NCBI RefSeq assembly: GCF_014705615.1 | Contig: NZ_JACXJA010000062.1 | Location: 1 to 44,313 of the forward strand | Reading direction: 5' to 3' | Length of the DNA stretch: 44,313 nucleotides | Source of the DNA: Paenibacillus oceani | Lineage (GTDB): Bacteria > Bacillota > Bacilli > Paenibacillales > NBRC-103111 | In this document: in pieces, positions 17,595 through 26,132 of the stretch | Numbering within the stretch: position 1 is the first letter of the stretch | Layout: each line of letters begins with the position of its first letter | Notes under the pieces: model-generated | Databases searched by the model: none | What the model saw: the letters and a program-made list of their open reading frames with translations, nothing else | Told to the model about the DNA's origin: nothing | Position numbers and translations under genes: made by a program

Positions 17595-18500
17595 TTAGTG
17601 ACTTCCATGTCCATAGATGCTCTGGAGCGCTTTATCCACCGTCGGATATTGAAATTCGAAGCCATGCTCAACCGCCGACTTCGGCAATACTTGCTGACCG
17701 GCCAGCAGAAGCTCGGACATCTCCCCGAACACGGCGCGGAAAACGAAGCCCGGCACCGGAAACCAATGAGGCCTGTGCAGTGCAGCGGCGAGCGCTCTGC
17801 CGAAACTATCGTTCGTTACCGGATTCGGAGCGGTCGCATTAACCGGACCGGACATCTCCGGCCGCTCGATGCAATATCGGATTAGCCGGGCGATGTCATA
17901 GACGTGAATCCAGCTCATCCATTGCTTGCCGCTACCCACTCTGCCACCGGCGAACAGCTTGTACGGCAGCGCCATCACCGGCAGCGCTCCGCCCTCCTTG
18001 CCCAGCACGAGTCCGGTACGCAGCTTGACGATGCGCTCGACCGGGATCGCGTCGGCCGCCTTCTCCCACGACTCGACGACGCCGGATAAGAAGTCCGAAG
18101 CGCGAACCGGACGCGATTCGTCGTATACTTCCGTCTCCGACGTCCCGTATATGCCGATAGCCGACCCGTTAACAACCACCTTCGGTTTATGCTCCAGCCC
18201 TGCAACCAGCCTTGCCAGCTTCTCTGTCGTATCCAGCCGCGACTGCAAAATCCGCCTCTTGGCCTTGTCCGACCAGCGCTGGTTGATCGATTCGCCCGCC
18301 AAATTGACGATCGCATCAAGCCCCTCCAGTGTCCGCAGGTCCGCGTCAAGATCATCCCAGCTGACGGTCTTCCACCGCTCCCGCCCTCCGCCGCCGGATG
18401 CCGTGCGCGAGATCAGCACGACCTCGTCCCCGGACTGCTCCAGATACCGGGCCAGAGCACCGCCGATAAATCCCGTACCGCCGCATATCGCGAATTTCAT
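17595..18500 (-). CDS. TIGR01777-family NAD-dependent epimerase/dehydratase-like protein
   Basis: A 301-residue short-chain dehydrogenase-like protein of the YfhF/SulA (TIGR01777) group. The Rossmann motif GGTGFIGGALARYL lies at residues 7-20, DAIVNLAGESINQRW near 75 is the family hallmark, and the C-terminal part has GVVESWEKAAD, WMSWIHVYDIARL and GPVNATAPNPVTN. Members bind a nicotinamide cofactor, but no reaction is established; an old link to cell division in cyanobacteria does not transfer here. ATG at 18500 gives the canonical MKFAICGGTGFIGG start; the longer frame upstream has no match. Upstream SD is weak (GGCGGTG). Ends close to the glutamate dehydrogenase promoter. Confidence 0.88.
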   Translation of the reverse strand: MKFAICGGTGFIGGALARYLEQSGDEVVLISRTASGGGGRERWKTVSWDDLDADLRTLEGLDAIVNLAGESINQRWSDKAKRRILQSRLDTTEKLARLVAGLEHKPKVVVNGSAIGIYGTSETEVYDESRPVRASDFLSGVVESWEKAADAIPVERIVKLRTGLVLGKEGGALPVMALPYKLFAGGRVGSGKQWMSWIHVYDIARLIRYCIERPEMSGPVNATAPNPVTNDSFGRALAAALHRPHWFPVPGFVFRAVFGEMSELLLAGQQVLPKSAVEHGFEFQYPTVDKALQSIYGHGSH

Positions 18501-18593
18501 CGCCTGCCGCACCGCCTTTACGCTTGTTGCCCTTATTCTACCATAACCGGAGATGGAGTGGACAAACGGGTAAGCGGTACAGGACACAAAAGA

Positions 18594-18612
18594 AGGCTCC
18601 GCAGAGGAGCCT
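18594..18612 (-). terminator. Terminator-like hairpin downstream of the YerB-like gene
   Basis: AGGCTCC, 5-nt loop, GGAGCCT on the minus strand, followed by TCTTTTG. It lies about 300 bp past the YerB-like gene and just before the epimerase gene. The roughly 290 bp between (18613-18906) show no supported gene. Confidence 0.6.
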
Positions 18613-18906
18613 CACCCGAACGTACTCCCGGGATCGCAGACCGCCGGGTCGATACCGGCCGGATCACCGGCCGGAAAGGCAGATAGCGACCCTGCAGCAG
18701 CCGGTGGAGCAGATCGAAAAAGCGGAGATCCCTTCGCCGATACCCAGCGCCGGGTCCTTGCCCCAACCTGTCAGCCCCCTTATTTCGGTTGTTCTGCTGG
18801 CTAGTATGCCCGCGCGCGGAAATCTATACTCGCTGGCCACTGAAAGGAGCTCCGTCCCTGCTGTTGCCTTCCGCCGAACGCTCTCCCCTGTTCGCCGCAT
18901 GTCCCG

Positions 18907-20028
18907 CTACTCGATCCGGACGGCGGTGCCGGACGGCACGATCTGCACCCACGTTTGTCCGGGCAGCCAGCCTAGTTCTTTGCCGCCTTCGTAGACCCGG
19001 ATCAGTCCCTCTTTCCGCTCCCAGGTGATGTCTTTTTTCGTTCCCCGCTGCAGCAGCACGCCTTGGCCCGGCCCGAATACGTCGACTCTCCGCCTGCCCT
19101 CCGAATCCAATACTCGGTGTGCCGCATAAGCGATAATGAGATTGGACGCAGACAACGTATGTCCGGAAAGCGCATCGGTATGAGGCTTATCGTTCATAGA
19201 ACGGAGATAGGTTCCGCTCTCCGCTTCGTACCGGTAAGAGACCGTATATCCCCGCGAATACGGGATAACCGCCTTCGCCGCTGTCTGTCCGCTTGGCGAG
19301 GCCGACAGACCGTCCGGAGAATCCGGAGTGAATTGCAGCAGCGGACCGTTCCAAGCGGTGCGAAACCGTTTATCTTTAGCTCCTTGGCGGATCAGCTCAA
19401 TGCTCGTATACAGATTATGCGGCATTTTCCGTTTGGCATCGCGCCAGTAATACTTTCCGTCCCCGTACACCTCATCCAGATGGGACAGTTTGCGTCCGGC
19501 CAGCATGTCCATCGCCTCCTCGCTCCATCCGGCATGAACGATATAGGCGTCGAGCCCGTCCCCGATCTCTACGTAATAGGGCCGGATGCTTCTGACCGGT
19601 CCGATCGTCTTGGGCGCCCGGCTCTGATACACCGCAGCGAATCGCGTAATGTCGCCCTCGGCCAATATTTCATAGACCAGGTCCGCCTGATCCAGTCCGG
19701 TCTGGGGACGGGCTTGCGGCGAATTTTCCACCATCACCATAACGGGACGCTCCTGTACGTCCTGCGGCGCGGTCAGACCGGTCAGCGGGAACTTCGGCGG
19801 CGGCGGGGCCTCCTGCTTGTCCGCTTCCTTCGGGGAAACTCCTCCTCCTACGACCGTATCAGGCCGCCGTTCGCCCGGTTCCCCGGCTCCGTCAGAAACG
19901 GCCGCCTGTTGGACAGGCTGTCCGCTCTCGCCGGACCGTTCCTCGCATCCTATCAAAATAAACACATATAAGATTCCCGCTAGTAAAACGATCAGACCGG
20001 TGAACATCGCCGAACGTCCTTGCTTCAT
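18907..20028 (-). CDS. yerB: YerB-like lipoprotein, DUF3048
   Basis: A 373-residue membrane-anchored lipoprotein. The signal peptide has a 17-residue hydrophobic core and a lipobox ILIGC with the lipidated Cys at 28, followed by a Ser/Gly/Gln-rich linker to about 75. The DUF3048 body starts at PLTGLTAPQDVQERPVMVMVENSP and includes GLDQADLVYEILAEGDITRF and the later GQTWVQIVPS. Function is unknown; the body lies outside the cytoplasmic membrane. ATG at 20028 is chosen for its GGAGGAGAGG ribosome binding site. In Bacillus subtilis yerB also lies downstream of the pur operon with yerC nearby, and that neighbourhood is kept here with other genes inserted. Confidence 0.9.
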   Translation of the reverse strand: MKQGRSAMFTGLIVLLAGILYVFILIGCEERSGESGQPVQQAAVSDGAGEPGERRPDTVVGGGVSPKEADKQEAPPPPKFPLTGLTAPQDVQERPVMVMVENSPQARPQTGLDQADLVYEILAEGDITRFAAVYQSRAPKTIGPVRSIRPYYVEIGDGLDAYIVHAGWSEEAMDMLAGRKLSHLDEVYGDGKYYWRDAKRKMPHNLYTSIELIRQGAKDKRFRTAWNGPLLQFTPDSPDGLSASPSGQTAAKAVIPYSRGYTVSYRYEAESGTYLRSMNDKPHTDALSGHTLSASNLIIAYAAHRVLDSEGRRRVDVFGPGQGVLLQRGTKKDITWERKEGLIRVYEGGKELGWLPGQTWVQIVPSGTAVRIE

Positions 20029-20194
20029 AGCTCTTCCTCTCCTCCTTCTCTCTCTTGATTCCAGACTATGTGCCGGAACGCTAGAGTAGAACCGGAAACC
20101 ATAGATGGATAGGCAGCCCGACACACAGGATATGAAGAAAGCCGCAGGAACAGAAGCCGATAGATGCCCTGGCGGTGTTCACCAAAAAGAAAAA

Positions 20195-20226
20195 CCCTCC
20201 ATCCGGTTATAAACCCGGGCAGAGGG
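20195..20226 (-). terminator. Terminator after the Bax inhibitor-1 family gene
   Basis: CCCTC and CCGG pair with CCGG and GAGGG around an A/T loop on the minus strand, followed by TTTTTCTTTTT. It starts about 25 bp after the stop codon. Confidence 0.8.
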
Positions 20227-20249
20227 CTGTCGATGTTCGATGTCGGCGC

Positions 20250-20927
20250 TTAGTCGTCGCTGGACAAAATACCGAGCAGACGAAGCAAGTACAGGAACAA
20301 ATTGATGAAGCTCAAGTACAGGCTCAATACGGCGAGCGGAATCTCTTCGTCAGGAACTCCGTGCTTGTATTGGGAAATGTCGTACAGAATGAACCCGGAG
20401 AAGATGAGTACCCCGAACGCAGCGATCATCAGTCCGAGCGTACCGCCAAATCCGCCGGTAAACAGTCCGATCAGGCTGAACCCGATCAGAACGAGAATGC
20501 CCACCGTCAGAAATCCGCCTAAAAAGCTGAAATCGCGCTTCGAATAATATGCATAGGCGGTTAACCCGGCAAAAATAATGCCAGTCAGTAACAACGCGGT
20601 CGAGACAAGCCAAGTGCCTCCGATCGACGTATAATGCGCAATCGCCGGAAATATCGTGATTCCGCTGATGAAACAAAACGTAAATACAAATCCGTATCCG
20701 ACCGCTTTTCCTTTACGCCGTATGAAAAAAGCGGCGACCAGCATAATCAGCTCTACGACGACGAGCGGAATGAATAACGCCGGCGGAACGTACATCCCTA
20801 CAAACGTACCGACGAACGAGATCAGCACCGACACGGTGAACATCCGCAGCAGCTTGTGGAATGGCGCATTGTAATAAGCCGATTGATCATCGGTTCCGCT
20901 GTATGGTTGTCTTTGTTCCATATCCAT
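20250..20927 (-). CDS. Bax inhibitor-1 / YetJ-like membrane protein
   Basis: A 225-residue integral membrane protein of the Bax inhibitor-1 family, with about seven transmembrane helices (roughly 28-50, 52-68, 77-97, 105-127, 132-157, 160-180, 195-220). The family contains YetJ, a pH-sensitive calcium leak channel; the C-terminal acidic positions needed for gating lie around DISQY and the terminal region, which ends SSDD here. The start is the ATG preceded by AGGAGG with 7-nt spacing. The gene has its own terminator and a probable extended -10 (TGATATACT, -10 at 20963-20968), so it is likely monocistronic. Calcium leak activity is inferred from family. Confidence 0.9.
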   Translation of the reverse strand: MDMEQRQPYSGTDDQSAYYNAPFHKLLRMFTVSVLISFVGTFVGMYVPPALFIPLVVVELIMLVAAFFIRRKGKAVGYGFVFTFCFISGITIFPAIAHYTSIGGTWLVSTALLLTGIIFAGLTAYAYYSKRDFSFLGGFLTVGILVLIGFSLIGLFTGGFGGTLGLMIAAFGVLIFSGFILYDISQYKHGVPDEEIPLAVLSLYLSFINLFLYLLRLLGILSSDD

Positions 20928-21123
20928 GGAAAACCCTCCTGATTATAGGTTGTACTTCTACTAGTATATCACAGGGAATCGTTTCCATTCCACATTTTCC
21001 ACCCCTACCGCCGCTTGATCTATAGGAAGGCATAGACCATCGAACGAACGGGCAACCTATAGGGAAAACCGCCGGAATGGGCTTTTAAGAAAACGGTGGC
21101 GGAATTTCGCGGGGTGAATCCGA

Positions 21124-21249
21124 ATGAACTGGCTCCTCATGGCAATGAAAGCTTACTGGCTGGAAGTGCTCCTGATCGCAGGGTTAGTCACAGCTATCCT
21201 TTATGTGCATAAACGGAAAGAAAAATACGCGAAAAATGAGTTTGAGTAA
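21124..21249 (+). CDS. 41-residue single-pass membrane protein
   Basis: A short frame encoding MNWLLMAMKAYWLEVLLIAG followed by a few more hydrophobic residues (to about ILYV) and a strongly basic/polar tail (HKRKEKYAKNEFE). This is one transmembrane helix with a charged cytoplasmic tail. The ATG has GGGGTGA with 6-nt spacing, so it is a credible translated small protein. It lies alone on the plus strand between two minus-strand genes and is followed by hairpins at about 21274 and 21359. I do not recognise a family. Small proteins of this shape often modulate membrane enzymes or transporters, but nothing here says which. Confidence 0.6.
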   Translation: MNWLLMAMKAYWLEVLLIAGLVTAILYVHKRKEKYAKNEFE

Positions 21250-21358
21250 AGGAAACACGTTTTCATTGAATAAGTGCTGAGAAACGGGGCTGTCACCAAA
21301 GCCCGTTTGCGATTTGGCGCCGCCTTCGAACGAACCGGAACCGATTTTCCTCAAGAAC

Positions 21359-21400
21359 AAGGACCTCAGCCCCCACTTTTCCGTGGAAGTTGAGGTCCTT
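21359..21400. terminator. Strong hairpin, probable terminator
   Basis: AAGGACCTCA and TGAGGTCCTT form a 10-bp perfect stem with an inner partly paired loop (ACTTTTCC / GGAAGT), followed on the plus strand by TTGTT after TT. It can end the 41-residue protein transcript, and on the other strand it lies about 90 bp past purD and may end the pur operon. Confidence 0.7.
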
Positions 21401-21492
21401 TTGTTAGAACACAGGGACGTTCCATTGTGCCACTGTGGTACGGAGCGTAAAAGAGCAGCCCTTGAGCTGACTGACGGTTGGCTCCCCTTGAC

Positions 21493-22752
21493 TTAACGAA
21501 GCGCTTTAAGCGCGATATCTGCGCGGTACTGCATACCCTCGAAGCGAATCCGTTCCACGTCCGCGTAAGCTTTCGCACGGGCCTCCATGATGCTGGCGCC
21601 CCTCGCCGTCACTCCAAGCACACGCCCGCCGTCGGTGACGACCTGACCGTCCTTATGTGTCGTTCCGGCATGGAAGACGACCGAGTCCTGCACCTCGTCC
21701 AAGCCGTAGATCGGTACTCCTTTCGGATAGCTGCCCGGGTAGCCGCCTGACGCCAGGACGACGCATACGGCCGTATCGCCGCTCCACTGGATATCCATGT
21801 CCTGCAGACGACCGTTGATCGTGGCGAGGAAGATGTCCAGCAGATCCGTTTCGAGCAGCGACAGCACGACCTGCGTCTCCGGATCGCCGAAACGTGCGTT
21901 AAATTCGATCGTTTTCGGACCGTTCTCAGTAATCATCAGACCGGCGAACAAGACGCCGCGGAACGAACGTCCTTCCTTCACCATCGCTTCGGCGGTCGGC
22001 TTGATGATCGTCTCGATCGCTTCGTCGATCACGGATTGCGGAATGTGCGGCAGCGGGCTGTACGTGCCCATTCCCCCGGTATTCGGGCCTTTGTCTTCGT
22101 CGAAAATTTGCTTATGGTCTTGCGAAGGTACCATTGGACGAACGACGTTGCCGTCTACGAACGACAGGATCGACATCTCCTGGCCTTGCAAAAACTCCTC
22201 GATAACAACCTGGCTGCCCTGCTCGCCGAATACTTTATCGACCATAATGTCCTGCAGCGCTTTCTCCGCTTCGGCCAGCGTTTGCGCGACGATGACGCCT
22301 TTGCCTGCCGCTAGGCCGTCCGCCTTGATGACGATCGGAGCTCCCTGCTTGCGCACATAGGCAAGCGCCGGCTCGTACGATTCGAACGATTCGTAAGCCG
22401 CGGTCGGGATTTTATACTTTTGGAGAAGCTCCTTCGTGAACACTTTGGAGCCTTCGATAATCGCCGCATTGCCACGCGGGCCGAATACCGGGATATTGCG
22501 CTCTTCCAGATAGTCGACGATTCCGGCCGCCAGCGGATCTTCCGGTCCGACGACGACCAGATCGATCGCATAATCCAGTGCGAACTGGGCGATCTTGTCG
22601 AACTCGTTTTCTTTAATCGGCACGTTCTCCGCCAGCTCCGAAATGCCGGCGTTGCCCGGCGCACAGTAAATGCGCTCGACCCGGGAGCTTTTTTTCAGCG
22701 CCCAAATGATCGTATGTTCTCTTCCGCCCTTGCCAATGACCAATATACGCAA
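21493..22752 (-). CDS. purD: Phosphoribosylamine-glycine ligase
   Basis: GAR synthetase, the second step of purine synthesis: phosphoribosylamine plus glycine and ATP give GAR. The 419-residue length matches the family. Visible are the N-domain IGKGGREHTIIWAL (near 5), the GNAGISE motif, the ATP-grasp region (IVIKADGLAAGKGVIVAQT near 140) and the PGARS signature RFGDPETQ near 285. The start codon is TTG, with GGGAGGG 7 nt upstream, because no ATG lies nearby. It is the last gene of the pur operon, 161 bp after the IMP cyclohydrolase gene; that gap has no evident structure. Confidence 0.95.
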   Translation of the reverse strand: MRILVIGKGGREHTIIWALKKSSRVERIYCAPGNAGISELAENVPIKENEFDKIAQFALDYAIDLVVVGPEDPLAAGIVDYLEERNIPVFGPRGNAAIIEGSKVFTKELLQKYKIPTAAYESFESYEPALAYVRKQGAPIVIKADGLAAGKGVIVAQTLAEAEKALQDIMVDKVFGEQGSQVVIEEFLQGQEMSILSFVDGNVVRPMVPSQDHKQIFDEDKGPNTGGMGTYSPLPHIPQSVIDEAIETIIKPTAEAMVKEGRSFRGVLFAGLMITENGPKTIEFNARFGDPETQVVLSLLETDLLDIFLATINGRLQDMDIQWSGDTAVCVVLASGGYPGSYPKGVPIYGLDEVQDSVVFHAGTTHKDGQVVTDGGRVLGVTARGASIMEARAKAYADVERIRFEGMQYRADIALKALR

Positions 22753-22913
22753 CCGTTAACCCTCCCGAATCTTTGTTCCCTGTTCGTCATCGTGCGGCAA
22801 GCCCGGTTGGCACTGCAAGGGCCGATGACTCCGCGCTCCTGCCGAACCTCCGGCACCCACTGACGCTGCTGCGCCCGGCTCATCCGGACCTCCGCTAATG
22901 GATCACAGGGATG

Positions 22914-23645
22914 TTAAGCCTTGTTCAATATGACCGTTTCCGTCTGGCCGGTAGCTTTGTCGATCGTTTTGACCAGCAGCGAAATTTTGTTTTCCTCGTT
23001 CAAGCGGTCCCAGTAGAACGAAGCGGTTTGCCGGATATCGTCGAATAACGGCATCAGCACCGGCTCGCCCTGGAACGAAGGAAGCGGATTGCCGTCTGCG
23101 GCGTACGTGTGTATGCAATGACCGAAGCCGGCGATGCCTTGCTCGTAGTGGAAATAGTGGCGCATCGTCTGCGAAGCGTCGCCTTGGTTCGTCTTAAGGA
23201 TCGACAGCTTGTACGCGCAGTTCACGTCGGACAAGTCGACCAATCCGGAAATGCGCGGCGTATAGTTAGGCGCGTCCGGCTCCCACGTACGAGTCGTCAG
23301 TGCTTGCTCGAACGTGCGTCCTGCGGCTACGGCGTCGTAAATCGTGTCGGTTTGATCGCCGTTCGTTACGATATGGGCTTGTCCCGCATGACGGACCGGA
23401 TAATAAATAATAAGCGACGGATCGGTCAATTTGGCCGGATCTTTAGCTTCGGTACGGACGAAGCCGTTGTCCTCCTGAATGAACACCCGGTTGCGGCTGT
23501 TCTCGCTGCGGCCCATGATCCAATACACTTGCGCGTAACGCGTACCGTCCGGCGTAAGGCCGATAACGATACCGCGTCCCGGATATGCATTTTCCTTAAG
23601 TTTGCCTGCGTTAATCTCGGCCGTCTGGCTCCATTGCTGTGTCAC
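22914..23645 (-). CDS. purO: PurO-type IMP cyclohydrolase
   Basis: A 243-residue IMP cyclohydrolase-like protein that would close the ring of FAICAR to IMP, the last step of the pathway. It is not related to the MGS-like cyclohydrolase domain of PurH. Motifs of the PF07826-type family are clear: YPGRGIVIG near 20, IMGRSENSRNRVF near 43, IVTNGDQTDTIYDAV near 90, EPDAPNYTPRISG near 120, and a late YADGNPLPSFQGEP-like stretch. Start is GTG with GGGAG 9 nt upstream. It begins 31 bp after the AICAR formyltransferase stop, so the two final activities are encoded together. This arrangement is known from clostridia; in a bacillus-type pur operon it looks like a replacement. Confidence 0.88.
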   Translation of the reverse strand: MTQQWSQTAEINAGKLKENAYPGRGIVIGLTPDGTRYAQVYWIMGRSENSRNRVFIQEDNGFVRTEAKDPAKLTDPSLIIYYPVRHAGQAHIVTNGDQTDTIYDAVAAGRTFEQALTTRTWEPDAPNYTPRISGLVDLSDVNCAYKLSILKTNQGDASQTMRHYFHYEQGIAGFGHCIHTYAADGNPLPSFQGEPVLMPLFDDIRQTASFYWDRLNEENKISLLVKTIDKATGQTETVILNKA

Positions 23646-23676
23646 GTTGGCGTTCTCCCTTCCCTAATTAACGATA

Positions 23677-24852
23677 TTAATGGTGGAACAAACGAACGCC
23701 GGAATACGCCATGACCATGCCGTAATCGTCGGCAGCCTGAACGACTTCCTCATCGCGCATCGAGCTGCCCGCCTGAACGACGTAACGGACGCCGCTGCGG
23801 CTGGCGCGGTCGAGGTTGTCGCGGAACGGCAGGAATGCGTCCGAACCGTACGAGACGTTCGTGAGCCCTTGCAGCCATTCGCGCTTCTCTTCGCGGGTAA
23901 GACGCTGAGGCACTTCGTCGAAGCACGCTTCCCAGCTCGCCTGCTCGAACGAGGTCAGCTCGTCCTCAAGCCACAAGTCGATGGCGTTGTTTTGCTCGGC
24001 GCGCGACAAGCCTTGGCGGAACTTCATGCCGAGCGCAGTCGGATGCTGGCGGAGGTACCAACGGTCAGCTTTATCCCCGGCCAGACGCGTGCAGTGAATC
24101 CGCGACTGTTGTCCGGCTCCGATGCCGATCGTCTGGCCGTCGAGCGCGTAACAGACCGAGTTGGACTGCGTATATTTCAAAGTAATGAGAGCTACGAGCA
24201 TATCCCGCTTCGCTTCCTCGGTCAGATCCTTGTTGCGGGTTACGAGATGGTCGAACGCCGAGGCGTCGATCGTGGCATCGTTGCGCTGCTGCTGAATTTT
24301 CAGGCCGAACAGGGTACGGGTCTCGATCGAGTCGGCCACGTAGTCGGCGTCGATTTGCAGCACGAGGTATTTGCCGCCTTTTTTCGCTTTCAGCATCTCC
24401 AGCGCTTCCTCCGTATAACCCGGCGCTACGACAAGATCGGACACTTCGCGCTTCAGCAGGGTAGCTGTAGACGCATCTACGATGTCGCTCAGTGCTGCCG
24501 CGTCGCCGAAGGACGACATCCGGTCGGCTCCGCGCGCGCGCGCATAAGCGGTAGCGAGCTCGGATAGCTCCAGGCCGTCTACGAAGTACGCTTTTTTCAG
24601 CGTGTCGCTAAGCGGAGCATACACCGCCGCCCCGGCCGGGCTGACGTGCTTGAACGAAGCGGCCGCCGGCAGGCCTGTAGCCTGGCGAAGCTCGCGTACG
24701 AGTTGGAACGCGTTCAAAGCGTCGAGCAGGTTAATAAAGCCCGGATCGCCGTTCAGCACTTTGATCGGCAGCTCGGCTCCGCCTTCGGCGTACAGCTTCG
24801 CTTCTTTCTGGTGCGGGTTCATCCCGTAACGCAAATGGATCTCATTTGGCAT
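23677..24852 (-). CDS. Stand-alone AICAR formyltransferase
   Basis: A 391-residue enzyme that formylates AICAR with 10-formyl-tetrahydrofolate to give FAICAR. It matches only the transformylase half of Pur[10 protein letters not shown] at 7-15, the catalytic Lys-His pair in [12 protein letters not shown] near 66, [14 protein letters not shown] near 105, [13 protein letters not shown] near 225, [17 protein letters not shown] near 245 and a GVRLFHH end. The N-terminal MGS-like IMP cyclohydrolase domain of bifunctional PurH (about 200 residues) is absent, and the next gene supplies that activity from a different fold. ATG has AAGGATGG upstream. A 665-bp repeat-rich gap separates it from purN, which makes later acquisition of the pair plausible. 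Confidence 0.92.
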   Translation of the reverse strand: MPNEIHLRYGMNPHQKEAKLYAEGGAELPIKVLNGDPGFINLLDALNAFQLVRELRQATGLPAAASFKHVSPAGAAVYAPLSDTLKKAYFVDGLELSELATAYARARGADRMSSFGDAAALSDIVDASTATLLKREVSDLVVAPGYTEEALEMLKAKKGGKYLVLQIDADYVADSIETRTLFGLKIQQQRNDATIDASAFDHLVTRNKDLTEEAKRDMLVALITLKYTQSNSVCYALDGQTIGIGAGQQSRIHCTRLAGDKADRWYLRQHPTALGMKFRQGLSRAEQNNAIDLWLEDELTSFEQASWEACFDEVPQRLTREEKREWLQGLTNVSYGSDAFLPFRDNLDRASRSGVRYVVQAGSSMRDEEVVQAADDYGMVMAYSGVRLFHH

Positions 24853-25057
24853 AGTGGACCATCCTTAATTAGTTTATTGCCTCTCTCGTCTCGTTCTCCC
24901 GCCTTGTATACCTGGTGGCAGCCTGGAAAGGAGCAGACTTTGTCCGGCTTCCCGGTTGAAGACGCGGCTTCCGTATAGCTACAGCTTCGGACTCCGAGGT
25001 GACCGGAGAGGAGAACACCTCCGACGACTCGGCTCGGACCTTCCCGGCTCCCCGCTT

Positions 25058-25250
25058 AAATAAGAGTCTTTAGGGACCGTTATTTGCCGGATAAAGTGAA
25101 CTCTCGAGCAAATAGGAGTGGTTTGCAGCTCTTATTTTGATCAAAAACGCCTTTTGGGCAAAACAGGGTCGGAATAAGAGTCCCAAAAGACTCGTATTTA
25201 CTTGAATTCGGCGGGGAGAGACGTTTTAAGAGGTACAAAAGACTCTTATT
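25058..25250. repeat. Four-palindrome intergenic element, copy 1
   Basis: Four imperfect palindromes with arms related to AATAAGAG / CTCTTATT start at about 25058, 25110, 25173 and 25226 (spacing 52, 63 and 53). The fourth reads TTAAGAGG...CTCTTATT around TACAAAA. A second copy with the same spacing pattern is at 43852-44042. Confidence 0.7.
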
Positions 25251-25321
25251 TGAGCAACAGCTTCTTTGATTGAGCAACAGTACCGGTAAACGTTCGTGTG
25301 TGGCCATCGGGCGGCGCAGCT

Positions 25322-25475
25322 AGGGTTATGGTGTGTAGCTTGCTATAGCTAAGGTGTGTAGCATGGCTATGGCGTGCTACTTGGGTCATAACGTGCAGCT
25401 TAGCTATGGCATGTGACCAGGGTGTGCAGCTATAGCTATGGCGTGCGGCTATGGCTATGGCTTTGCAGCTCGGCT
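25322..25475. repeat. Degenerate GCTATGGC / GTGTGTAGCT repeats
   Basis: About 150 bp made of overlapping variants of GTGTGTAGCTTGCTATAGCT and GCTATGGCGTG, including GGCTATGGCTATGGC at the right end. The copies are degenerate and not evenly spaced. It lies just downstream of the purN stop. Confidence 0.6.
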
Positions 25476-25517
25476 TGCGCGACTAAAGCAGCATGGCCGG
25501 CTACCGCAAGCCGCCGC

Positions 25518-26132
25518 TCAGCTCCACAGCACCCGCCGTCCGTCATCGCTGATGGACACCCGGCCTTCGCGGATGGCCCGGATTACATACGGGTACATCT
25601 CGTGCTCGATCGGGTGAATCTTGGAAGCGAGCGAATCGGCGTCGTCGCCGCCCGCCACTTCTACCGCGCGCTGTGCGATAATCGGCCCGGTATCCATGCC
25701 ACCGTCGACGAAATGCACGGTAACTCCGGTTACTTTGACCCCGTGAGCGAGCGCCTGACCGATCGCATCAAGTCCCGGGAACGAAGGAAGCAGCGAAGGA
25801 TGGATGTTAACGATCCGCCCTTCGTACGGCTTCAGCAGCGTATCCGTAATGATGCGCATATACCCGGCGAGAACGACCAGATCGATCTCCTTCTTCTGCA
25901 ACCGTTCCACAATAGCCGCCTCATACGCCTCCTTGGAGGGGTACTCCTTCGGACGGAACGCGAAGGTGTCGACTCCGGCCGCCGCGGCCCGCTCGACGAC
26001 TTTGGCATTCGGCTTATCGCAAACGAGAAGCCCGACTTCGACATCGAGCTTCCCGGATTGTACGGCGTCCACGATCGCCTGGAAATTCGAACCGCTTCCC
26101 GAAGCGAAGATCGCGATGCGAAACGGCCTCAT
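25518..26132 (-). CDS. purN: Phosphoribosylglycinamide formyltransferase
   Basis: GAR transformylase, which uses 10-formyl-tetrahydrofolate to make FGAR. The 204-residue protein shows FASGSGSNFQAI at 8-19 (substrate phosphate loop), the catalytic NIHPSLLPSFPG near 108 with Asn and His, and GVTVHFVDGGMDTGPII near 133 with the catalytic Asp. The ATG overlaps the purM stop codon by one base (TAATG), so translation is coupled. It closes the tightly packed first part of the operon; after it comes the 665-bp repeat-rich gap. Confidence 0.95.
   Translation of the reverse strand: MRPFRIAIFASGSGSNFQAIVDAVQSGKLDVEVGLLVCDKPNAKVVERAAAAGVDTFAFRPKEYPSKEAYEAAIVERLQKKEIDLVVLAGYMRIITDTLLKPYEGRIVNIHPSLLPSFPGLDAIGQALAHGVKVTGVTVHFVDGGMDTGPIIAQRAVEVAGGDDADSLASKIHPIEHEMYPYVIRAIREGRVSISDDGRRVLWS

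Larger units (their letters stand above)
24853..25517. other. 665-bp repeat-rich gap inside the pur operon
   Basis: No gene is supported here. The gap contains an inverted repeat near 24995-25027 (CCGAGGTG / CACCTCCG), a four-unit palindromic repeat element at 25058-25250, and degenerate GCTATGGC-type repeats at 25322-25475. Other junctions in this operon are overlaps or gaps under about 165 bp, so this one is exceptional. Transcription across it is assumed, not shown. Confidence 0.6.

Noticed and set aside
18613-18906. Possible small gene between the YerB-like and epimerase genes
   Set aside because: Short frames on both strands lack ribosome binding sites and have no coherent composition.
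25058-25250. CRISPR array
   Set aside because: The repeats are degenerate palindromes with spacing of 52-63 bp, the intervening sequences resemble each other between copies, and there are no cas genes.
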